From Powellomyces hirtus (lineage: Eukaryota; Chytridiomycota; Chytridiomycetes; Spizellomycetales; Powellomycetaceae), in NCBI GenBank assembly GCA_025526995.1, contig JAHLKG010000006.1, forward strand, positions 868,001-932,000: a stretch of DNA of 64,000 bases, read 5' to 3'. Positions 21,824-30,900 of the stretch are shown here, in pieces. A program made the position numbers and the translations under genes. Every line of letters starts with the position of its first letter. Positions within the stretch are counted from its first letter, which is position 1. The notes under the pieces were generated by a model. The model worked only from the letters and a program-made list of their open reading frames with translations. It had not been told where the DNA came from and made no database searches.

Positions 21824-22979
21824 AACCAACAATTTCGCGATATTCTCCTTTTTGCGGGTTAGGTGAAGTCTTTGTGTTTTCGACTTTAGTGGTTTGAGCT
21901 TGGTCTGGTCCATCAGAGTATTGACGGGCTTGCAGTCTTGCATACCAAAGCGCTTGAGAATGTCATTTACATATGACTCTTGATCGAAGTAGATGACGTG
22001 CCGTGAGTAATTGCGTCGAACTCTCATTCCAAGGTAGTGGTTGACCTCGCCTAGGTCTGTGAATACTCAGGGCCCGCTTTTAGGCTTCTCATTGGTGAAA
22101 CGGGTAGAGTATAACTGCCAATGTGAGGATTTCCATTTTTGAACTTTTCATGTTGATGGGAAGGTGATGTAGCAAGAGGGTTTGAACTAGTCAATAAAGT
22201 CCTCTCCAACCTGTCCATCCGATGGTTGAGCTTTTCGTCGATTTCCATCTTGAACCTCTGCAGAATTTCCATGACAATGTCAGTTGGTACTTCGGACATA
22301 CTATCGCCGAGTCTGCATGAATTTCTCCATGATTCATCTCATCCACATCGGCATCTGTGTTGTGGGAATTGTGGTAGATTGAGGCTTCATTGTTAATGTC
22401 TCCTTCAATGTCAGGACCCCGTTTGGCTTCTTGTATGGCTTGACGGGCTTGTTAGCAAGTCTGCACTCCTTGAATGGGAGATCTAGCAGTAGGCATCTTG
22501 ACGGTGTGCACATTACTTTCTTGGCACTTGAATTCGATGGAAGACTGGTGGTTTTCAGGTTTTTATGAAGGGAGAATGATTCGAATTTGACTGGCGTTCT
22601 CAGGGCTCATAACCTATTGGAGATATTGGCATTTCCAGTACGGTATCAGAAATGCAGAGGATTGGACGAATTCGATGCAGTCTCCAGTATACTTTGTAAA
22701 GGGGGTTTACAGAGCTCTTCTGTGATGCAGTTGACGGTGTAGAGTTGTCAGATGCACGGAGATGTAATGTATGTGAATGTATTTTATGTCTTAAAGTCTT
22801 ATCGACAATGTTTCGCTTTGAGCGTTCTAATCTACTTTTTCTTCAATCACGTGATTCCACGCGATCCAATTCAGCTCTTAGTGCTACTGGTATCACGATC
22901 GCACGTTCTAGTTGGAGAATCCAAGTGAGGATCTAATGCAAGGGCAAACGTTGAGTACGCATGGCTCAACATTCCAATA
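21824..22979 (-). mobile_element. Copia-C copy G, internally deleted and interrupted by gypsy F
   Basis: 5' LTR at 22615-22979 (reverse complement; ends TATTGG and CCAATA). Gag sequence covers about 22500-22070 (PTDIVMEILQRFKMEIDEKL, RMDRLERTLLTSSNPLA). At about 22068 it jumps directly to the RT (DLGEVNHYLGMRVRR), so roughly 3.9 kb relative to the intact copies is missing. The RT part ends at 21824, where gypsy F inserted. Confidence 0.88.
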
Positions 22980-23238
22980 GAAACATGGGGAAGGAAGTGT
23001 TTTAGCAATGTCCGTCTGCTCCTTTCATGCAAATGGCTCTCAGACCCCTGCCAACTGATGTGCATTAGATGAAAACGGCACTTTTGTGTTCTCCATGCTC
23101 AAAACTTCACGTTTCCTGCCGTTTTTCCCCAAACATTGCCAAGTTCTGAATTTTGACGTTGCTGAGTGCCAAAAGAGATGCCAGGCCACATGCGCACATG
23201 ATTAAGTGGCACCTACGTTCGGGGGGGGGGGGGTTACG
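22980..23238. other. Non-coding stretch with a 13-G run
   Basis: No gene is recognised. It contains a homopolymer of 13 G (23221-23233) directly before the AT-rich duplicated segment. Confidence 0.6.
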
Positions 23239-24120
23239 GTGTACTTTTTGCAGCTTGAAAAAACAAAAAAAAAAGGTTTTAATTTGATTTTTTTTGTTTA
23301 TTTAATTCAATTTACATATATTCCTCAACAAGTATGATATCCCACGCCTTTTCCACAACAATCATCAAATCCTGTGCAACACTAATACATCAAGAAGTCA
23401 GGCGACTTACTGAACGTCTTCCAAAGAGTATCCTCCGACATGCCACTTGTCTGATAATTTTTTGAAGTTAACACTATTTTTTTGCTGTTGTGAGACCACC
23501 ACATGTGCGCTGTATTTGGTCTCGTGCTTGAAATCTCCTTTCAGCACAGCAATCAATTTGAAGACATCTTGGACAAATAACAACATCTTGCTGTCTACAA
23601 TTTGGAAGATCATGTAGCTTTCCACTATATATTTTATTAAAATATTCAAAAAAAAGTTCTCATCAATTTGTTACTCTGTAGCATATTTGTTCATTCATGA
23701 TATTTTAGTGTTTTTTGAAATATATTTAGTAATTTTGTACAAAGTTTATATGTATGTGTATTAGATAAATTGGAAAAAAAAAAATAAACTATTCACATTT
23801 TCAAGACACTTATTACTCACAGATAATAGTCATTTTTATTTTCTTATTTTTTGCAACTTGAAAAAACAAGAAGAAGTTTTGATTTGATTTGTTTGATTTA
23901 TATATCTTAATTTACGGCGTCTTCTAAATAGTATCCATTGATATGCTACTTGTATGATTATTTTTTGAAGTCAATACTATTTTTTTGCTGTTGTGAGCCC
24001 ACCACATGTGAACTACACTAAATTTCGTGTTCAAATTTTTCACCAAGCTTAGCAACTTTATTCACATATTGAACAAATATCAATGCATTGCTGTCCACAA
24101 TTTGGAAAATTGTGTATTCA
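23239..24120 (-). repeat. AT-rich diverged direct duplication carrying a remnant coding frame
   Basis: Two diverged units, about 23239-23640 and 23846-24115, share TTTTGCARCTTGAAAAAACA, TTTTTTTGCTGTTGTGAG and CCACCACATGTG. On the minus strand the first unit has an 80-residue frame (23649-23407; FQIVDSKMLLFVQDVFKL, HVVVSQQQKNSVNFKKL, GYSLEDVQ). The second unit encodes the same pattern with stops. I do not recognise the family. It is probably an old repeat. Confidence 0.5.
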
Positions 24121-24177
24121 TGTGCTATGTGCCATGCATCAGTAGATGAGAGCACAACGGAGGGTTGTCTTAGAGAT

Positions 24178-24296
24178 ATCAGCGTTTCCAGTACTTTATC
24201 GGAAATGAAGAGGAATGGCGACTTCGATGCACTCTCCGGTAGACTTCATAAGGGGTTTACAGAGGTCTTCTGTGATGCAGATGACAGTGTATCATT
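24178..24296 (-). repeat. Copia-C LTR fragment (distal half), inverted
   Basis: GATATCAGCGTTTCCAGTAC and the following 100 bases match the reverse complement of the end of a Copia-C LTR. It directly abuts the proximal LTR fragment at 24298 in opposite orientation. Confidence 0.7.
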
Positions 24297-24297
24297 T

Positions 24298-26121
24298 ATT
24301 GGAATGTTGAGAATTGCGTACTCAACGTTTAGTCCTTGCATTAAATCCTTATTTGGATTCTCCAACTAGAACACGTGACCGTGATACCGGTAGCGCTAAG
24401 AGCTGAATTGGATCATGTGGGATCACGTGAGTGAAGAAAAGAGTAGATTAGACCAGGATGAAGAGGAGCTGGAATTTTACCTGTGTGTTAGTCGGGCTCA
24501 ATAGTATTGCGCTCTACGTAAGAACGCAGAGGTCCGCTGGATCGTGACAGCCACCATACCTGAGACCCCTTTCAAGGCATACGATGAAGAATGGGTTGGC
24601 AGCCGCCAAGGGGAATGGGATGGAAATTTGGAATGGCAGGAAGGGCTAGAGGAGCTCGTAGGTGGATGTAAGGGTGAGGGAGAGTGCAGGGATGATCACG
24701 GGCGAACACCCATGGACTTGATGCAAAATTCCCAGAGTGGCTGATTTGTGTCTGCCAAGGACTTTGTACTGTCTACCAGTTCATCACGCTCCCCCTTTGC
24801 TCTGCCCTCCTCAACACCACCATGAGCATTGTTTGATGGGCGTCCAGCGCCCTCTGCATCTTCCTCACCTGCAACAACAAACGCAGTGTGTTTCCTTCTC
24901 TCATCCTCACTGTCACGAGATACGTTTTCTCGTTCAAGCTCCACAGCGCATTCAGATCCACCCTCAAGATGGACTCTGAAGAGGATATTGGAGATATCGG
25001 CGTTTCCAGTATATCTAGTCGGTGAATCCAAGTGAGGATCTAATGTAAGGACTAAACGATGTAATGTAATGTATGGGAAAGTATATTATGTCTTAAGTTT
25101 TATCAATAATGTTTTGCTTGTCAAGCGTCGAGCTCGAGCTCGTTGGTGGATGTGAGGTTGAGGGAGAGTGCAGGGATGATCACGGGCGAACACCCATGGA
25201 CTTGATGCAAAATTCCCAGAGTGGCTGATTTGTGTCTGCCAAGGACTTTGTACTGTCTACCAATTCATCACGCTCCCCCCTAGCTCTGCCCTCCTCATCA
25301 CCACCATAGACATTGTTTGATGGGCGTCCAGCGCCCTATGCATCTTCCTCACCTGCAACAACAAACGCAGTGTGTTTCCTTCTCTCATCCTCACTGTCAT
25401 GAGATACGTCTTCTCGTTCAAGCTCCACAGTGCATTCAGATCCACCCTCAAGACGGACTCTGAAGAGGATATTGGAGATATCGGCATTTCCAGTATTTCT
25501 AGTCGGAGAATCCAAGTGAAAATCTAATGTAAGGACTAAATGATGTAATGTAATGTATGGAAAAGTATATTATGTCTTAAGTTTTATCGCTAATGTTTCG
25601 CTTGTCAAACATCGAGCTCCTCTAGCCCTTCCTGTCATTCCAAATTTCCATCCCATTCCCCTTGGCAGCCGCCAACCCATTCTTCGTCGTGTGTCTCAAA
25701 AGGGGTCTCAGGTATGGTGGCTGTCACAATCCAGGGGACCTCTGCGTTCTTACGTAGAGCACAATACCATTGAGCCCGACTAACATGCAGGTAAAATTCC
25801 AGCTCCTCTTCATCCCGTTCTAATCTACTTTTTTCTTCAATCACGTGATTTCACGTGATCCAATTCAGCTCTTAGCGTTATTGGTATCACAGTCACGCAT
25901 TCTGGTCAGAGAATCTGTAGGACGCATGGATAAAATATCCAGCGCCATGGCATTTTGGTTTGGGTTTGTCCCCTTTACCGTGAAGGTCCCAAGTTCAAAC
26001 CTCGGTTCCAACACAAACTTCTTTCTTTCTTCTGTACTGGCAGAACTGATCAGGTCTTAGGGCAGGAAAAACCCTGAGCCGTGTGGCAGAATCCAAGTGA
26101 GAATCTAATGTAAGGACTAAC
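24298..26121. repeat. Fold-back composite: LTR-derived inverted arms around a 475-485 bp direct repeat
   Basis: The left arm (24298-24655) is the first part of a Copia-C LTR plus about 190 bp of other sequence. The right arm (25606 to about 25915, continuing after the SINE at 26088-26121) is the same in reverse complement. Between them are two direct units, 24651-25134 and 25135-25609. The arm encodes a coding-like segment (DEEELEFYL, TATIPETPFE, GEWDGNLEWQEG). Both units keep a minus-strand frame (LNALWSLNEKTYL, LLLQVRKMQRALDAHQTM). No terminal domain or transposase is seen. It may be a rearranged LTR or a non-autonomous element with captured sequence. Confidence 0.6.
25916..26087 (+). mobile_element. 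SINE-like insertion, 172 bp
   Basis: It interrupts a Copia-C LTR fragment and is flanked by AGAATC on both sides (25910-25915 and 26088-26093). It has a pol III B-box-like GTTCAAACC at 25993-26001 within a plausible T-arm, and a weak A-box-like TGGCATTTTGG upstream. It has no coding capacity and no long poly-A tail. The tRNA origin is inferred. Confidence 0.45.
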
Positions 26122-26495
26122 TGTAATACAGCGACTTTTCAGTATCTTAAGAAGATACAACAAGTGATAGAAGACAAGTGTGTGTTCAGAAGACCATATA
26201 TTTCTTTAGACAGAAGTGGGAAGTACTCTACTATTTATACTTTGCGCCCATCCTCGCCTATTGTGACAACTATTAAGCCGCTTTTCACTATTGTGGATAC
26301 AGTAGATACAGTGGCAATGTGACCGCGTACAATATATGTCTTTCCTGTTTCACAGTGGACATGTGATAATGAGGCTTACTTAAGCCATTCCTTTGCTAAG
26401 TCCGACCTGCGTTCATGGCTGAAAATTGAACCAGTGGCTTAGGAAATAATCCTCATCACCTCTAAAGGCGGTCTTAGGACGCGGGGCGTATGACA
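26122..26495 (-). repeat. 3' LTR of gypsy I
   Basis: 374 bp with ends TGTCATACG and CTGTATTACA on the minus strand. It is preceded on that strand by a G-rich tract (ACGGGGAC) that could be the polypurine tract. It interrupts a Copia-C LTR fragment. No matching 5' LTR was found in the window. Confidence 0.6.
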
Positions 26496-26833
26496 GTCCC
26501 CGTTGACTCAGGCCTATTTATTTATGGCATCGAGTCAAATACCCTGTTGTGGATCTTCAGATACTTCGTCAAGTACTGGAAATCTTTGCTACTCCGTCGA
26601 GTGCGGTATGAAGGGGGACATTCGTCACTACTTTGTCTTTGCAATGTATGCGGTATGGAGCATAAAAGCTCGAGCAGGAAATACATCTGCTCCTTTATGA
26701 AGTACACGGAATTTACAAATACATAGCTATATAGGTGCTACCATTCTATAGAGGAATTATACTGGACTATGATCTGTGCGCCAAATCTTAAGGGCTTCAG
26801 TATTGCTCAATGCCGCTTTGGGCTCCCAAGTAG
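26496..26833 (-). pseudogene. Gypsy I: C-terminal part of chromodomain and 3' untranslated region
   Basis: On the minus strand 26833-26757 reads TWEPKAALSNTEALKIW and stops at TAA (26757-26759). It completes a chromodomain whose first part is at 45663-45543, across the insertion of gypsy D. The rest to 26496 is non-coding leader to the LTR. Confidence 0.75.
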
Positions 26834-27107
26834 TGTAATGAGGCGTGGCTCACCAGCCTAAGCCTAGACACGCGTCGGGAAGGGTCCCGCGCGAGATGGA
26901 TGCTAGCGTCAGCATCCTGAAGGGTACTAGACCTCAGAGATGGCCACGGATGGCCATCACGTGACCAGGGCCGCTCCGTGGCCTAGAAGAAAAGTAGGAA
27001 TGCTCCGACAAGGGCGCATTCAAGAGCAGAGATCTTGCAGTAGAATTAGACATAGAGAATTCCCGAATAGAAGACTAGACTCTGGCAACGGACCTAGTAA
27101 TATTACA
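26834..27107 (+). repeat. 5' LTR of gypsy D
   Basis: 274 bp with ends TGTAAT and ATTACA. It contains ATCACGTGACC (CACGTG at 26958-26963). It is almost identical to 45269-45542. Confidence 0.95.
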
Positions 27108-27122
27108 TGGTAGCACCACCCC
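27108..27122 (+). promoter_or_regulatory. Primer binding site of gypsy D
   Basis: TGGTAGCACCACCCC directly follows the LTR, starting with TGG as expected for a tRNA 3' CCA end. The same 15 bases follow the LTR of gypsy E. I could not assign the tRNA. Confidence 0.75.
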
Positions 27123-27135
27123 GTAGACAACAACA

Positions 27136-27456
27136 ATGGCACGTAGCACCAGGAACAGCCCAATGGCAGTAGGAGAACCCGAAGTTGACACACCGACCAA
27201 CAACCCTGTCGCAATGTTAGCTGCACAATTGGCAGAGACCCAACGCCTACTGCAGGAACAGATCGCAATGGGAGAGGCCCGCTTCAAAGCCCTTTGTTCA
27301 AGGATTCCAACTCCAGTCCAACCAGCGGTTGCAACACCGCACGTCGACATCATCCTGGCGGAAGAAAACTGCGCACAAATGCAAGCTGAGAAGGAACGCC
27401 GCGAGAACCTTCGCAAGCAGCTGACACACTTTGACGGAGAAGGGAACAGTGAAGAG
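27136..27456 (+). pseudogene. Gypsy D Gag, first part, cut by the Copia-C array
   Basis: Opens MARSTRNSPMAVGEPEVD, then the helical AMLAAQLAETQRLLQEQ and a coiled segment (CAQMQAEKERRENLRKQL). It ends in NSEE at the insertion site of the Copia-C array. The reading frame continues at 38356. Confidence 0.9.
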
Positions 27457-27821
27457 TATTGGAATGTTGAGCCTTGCGTACTCAACGTTAGTCCTTACAT
27501 TAGATCCTAATTTGGAATCTCCGGCTAGAACGCGTGACCGTGATACCGGTAACGCTAAGAGCTGAATTGGATCACGTGTGATCACGTGATTGGAGAAAAA
27601 GTAGATTAGAACGCTCGAAGCGAGACATTACCGATAAGACTTTAAGACATAAAATACATTCACATACATTACATCTCCGTGCATCTGACAACGCTACATC
27701 GTCATCTGCATCACAGAAGAGCTCTGTAAACCCCCTTTACGAAGTATACTGGAGGCCACATCGAATTCGGCCAATCCTCTGCAATTCCGATAAAGTACTG
27801 GAAGTGCCGATATCTCCAATA
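27457..27821 (+). repeat. Copia-C array LTR 1
   Basis: 365 bp with inverted ends TATTGGA and TCCAATA. It carries the double box CACGTGTGATCACGTG (27573-27588). The primer binding site GGTTATGAGCCCTGA follows at 27822. Confidence 0.96.
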
Positions 27822-27935
27822 GGTTATGAGCCCTGAGACCGGTCGAATTCGAATCATTCTCCCTTCGTAAAACCTGTAAACTACAAGTCTTCCGTCAAAT
27901 TCAAGTGCCAAGAAAGTACCGAGCACACCGTCAAG

Positions 27936-30900
27936 ATGCCTACTGCAAGATCTCCCATTCAAGGAGTGCAGACCCGCCAACAAGCCCGTCAAGCCACACG
28001 AGAAGCCCAACGGGGTCCTGACGCTGAAGAAGACGTTAATATAGATGCCTCGATCTACCATGATTCCCACGACGCAGATGCCGATGTGGATGAGATGAAT
28101 CATGGAGAAATTCATGCAGACTTGGCGATAGTACCGTCCGAAGTACCGACTGACATTGTCATGCAAATTCTGCAGAGGTTCAAGATGGAAATCGACGAAA
28201 AGCTCGACCATCGGATGGACAGGTTGGAGAGGACTTTATTGACTAGTTCAAACCCTCTCGCTACATCAACCTCCCATCAACAACCCGAGAAGTACGAAAA
28301 GCCTCATATCGGTGGTCATTCTACGGCCGTTTCACCGATGAGAAGCCCAAAAGCGGGCCTTGAGTACCCTTTTCTACATCAACACATTACTCACGGCGAA
28401 GTTGAAGCCCCAGTTGCCCCTCACTTTCGTCCGTCTTCCCCAACGGAGAGCACAACAACTACGAGCAGCAGAAAGAGCGATGATTGGGACGCACAACGTA
28501 CATCATTCGCATACTTCAAATCTGCAATCGATGCAGTACCTACATTCGACGGGACGGGAAATCTCTCAAAACTCGCCGACTTCGTCAATCAACTTACTCT
28601 AGTCTTTCGCCTAAAACCTGTATCTGAAGAAGAACAACTCTCATTCATCTTCACGAAGCTCTCTGGCGAAGCAAAACAATGGTATCAAAATCACCAGAAA
28701 GATGCCGAACAAGGGATGGTGGAGCCCATCACGGATTGGGAATCCTTCAAGCCTCCCTTCCTCTCGCGTTACCAACCAAGCGATCACGAAGAAACTTTGC
28801 TCACTCAACTTGAAAGACTCCGACAAGGAAGTCATTCCATCTCGCAGTACAATACCTCATTCACGAAGATCACAAGTCAGATCCCCTTGAAGGTGCCGTT
28901 CGAAATCTACAAGTGGTTCTATCTTCGCGGAATGAATGAACATCATGCAGAGCTCGTCAGAACTCAAAGTTTCAAGGATCTCCATGGCCTCATGGCAGCT
29001 GCCAAGCGTCTGGATAACGGAAGTAACAAGAGTAACCAAAATAACCGATTCGCCAAGAAGAGCGAAAACATCGCGCTCAAAGCCCAACCTTCAAAGAAAG
29101 ACGGCTCAGGTCACAAGAAGACCGACGCGAAGAAGACCACAGACTCAAAGAAGAGACAGAACTTCCCCTGTTGGTTATGCAATTCAAATGAACATACCCC
29201 ATTCAATTGTCCCCTCAAAGCCAAGGCAGTCGACGCCTTAAAACCCGCTGCTAATGCCAACATTGCAGAAGCACATAACGCCATTACATTGGCTTATCTG
29301 GATTCGGGCTGCTCACAGCACATGACGAATGACATTTCCATTCTCGAATCCTACGAAGAGCACTCAACACGCGTCAGATTTGGAAACAACGCCTTTCTCA
29401 ATGCCGAAGCGAAAGGGAACGCTATCTTGAAGCTTCCAGATGGAGATATACCACTCACCGATGTTCTCTACGTTCCGAAACTTGCCAAAACTCTCATCTC
29501 GGTCTCCGCACTCGCCAAAGATGGAAAGAGAGTCACCTTTGAAGATGAGAGCACTATCATTCAAGACTGCAATGGCACTACGAACGACATCACCATACCT
29601 CTCGTTCAAGGAATGTATCACATCTCGCCAACTCCGATGGCTTTCGCTACTCAAACTTGCTCAAGGACAAATGCGTCCAATGTACCGACACACGCGTCGA
29701 AAAATACATCTACCGAATTGACAAAATGGACAGACGCGTCCAATGTACCGACACACGCGTCCGATACATCGATTCAAGCGCTCAACCTGTCGACAGACGC
29801 TACCTGCATCACGGTCACGCGTTCTACCCAGCTCCAAGCCACGTTGGAGGGGCCGGCCGCCCCAAAGGCATCGGATGATGCCGAGGATGGTGCCCCCTCG
29901 GGGGCACCATCCCCCAATGGCGCTGCCGCCGCCGCTGCTTCGGCGGCTTCTTCTGGGGCTGGTTCTGGTCCCTCTTCTCCTGTCAACGAAGGAACCCTCT
30001 GGCATCACCGATTGGGCCATCCTGGCACTCACATCATGGAGCAACTCAAGCTCCCAATGACCAACGAAGTCTGCAAAGGTTGCGAGTTTGGTAAGCACAA
30101 GCGCTCACCATTCAACGGTACGATGACACGGTCCAAGACACCACTCGATCGCCTACATTTCGACCTAAACGGTCCGCACATACCCGCGGTTGGTGATGAG
30201 AAATATGCCCTCGTTGTGATCGATGACTATTCACGCTTCACATGGATCTTCTTCTTGAAGACAAAGAGCGAATCTACTGCAAAATTGATTGAATTCATCA
30301 ATTTCATCGAAAAACAGACCAACGAAAGGGTCAGACGACTTCATTCCGATCGAGGGGGGGAGTTTGTCAATCACGATCTGAAAGAATTCATTTCGAAAAA
30401 GGGCATTCTGCACGAACTCACCGCTGCAGATTCCCCACAGTCTAACAGTGTAGCTGAAAGGTTCAACCTCACCCTGTTCGACACCATTCGTTCTTTGGAA
30501 CACTCATACGGCATCCCGAAACAACTCTGGACCGAGTTAGCAGCTACATCAGTCTACTTACGGAATCGCCTACCCCACAAGTCCAATAACAACATTTCGC
30601 CGTACGAACGACTCAACGGCGAAGAGCCCTCACTTTCTCACCTTCGTGTGATTTGGGCCGATGCCTTCGTGCATCTCGTCAAGAGAAAACAAGTCTCAAA
30701 ATTGGCACCGCGCGCCACACGTCTCAAACTCATCGGTTACGAATTTGACGGCGCTTACCGCTGTTGGGATGACAACCGTCAAGAAATAGTCATTTCTCGC
30801 GATGTAACGTTCGACGAAAACTCAGCACTCGAACTCGCGAAAGACTACATTCCGCCCGAAGAACTCTACGAAGTCGAAGAGATTCTCGACTCACGTGATG

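Noticed and set aside
23221..23233. 13-G run as a functional G-tract (also 15-C run at 63306-63320)
   Set aside because: Homopolymers are prone to sequencing error and replication slippage; there is no supporting context at 23221. The 63306 run is mentioned only as promoter context.
24696..25031. 111-residue minus-strand frame as a host gene
   Set aside because: It is broken in the second direct-repeat unit, whereas another frame (24967-24773 and 25487-25257) is kept in both. It is better seen as possible captured sequence.
25940..26010. tRNA gene
   Set aside because: Only a T-arm/B-box-like part fits; the acceptor and anticodon stems do not form. Called SINE-like instead.
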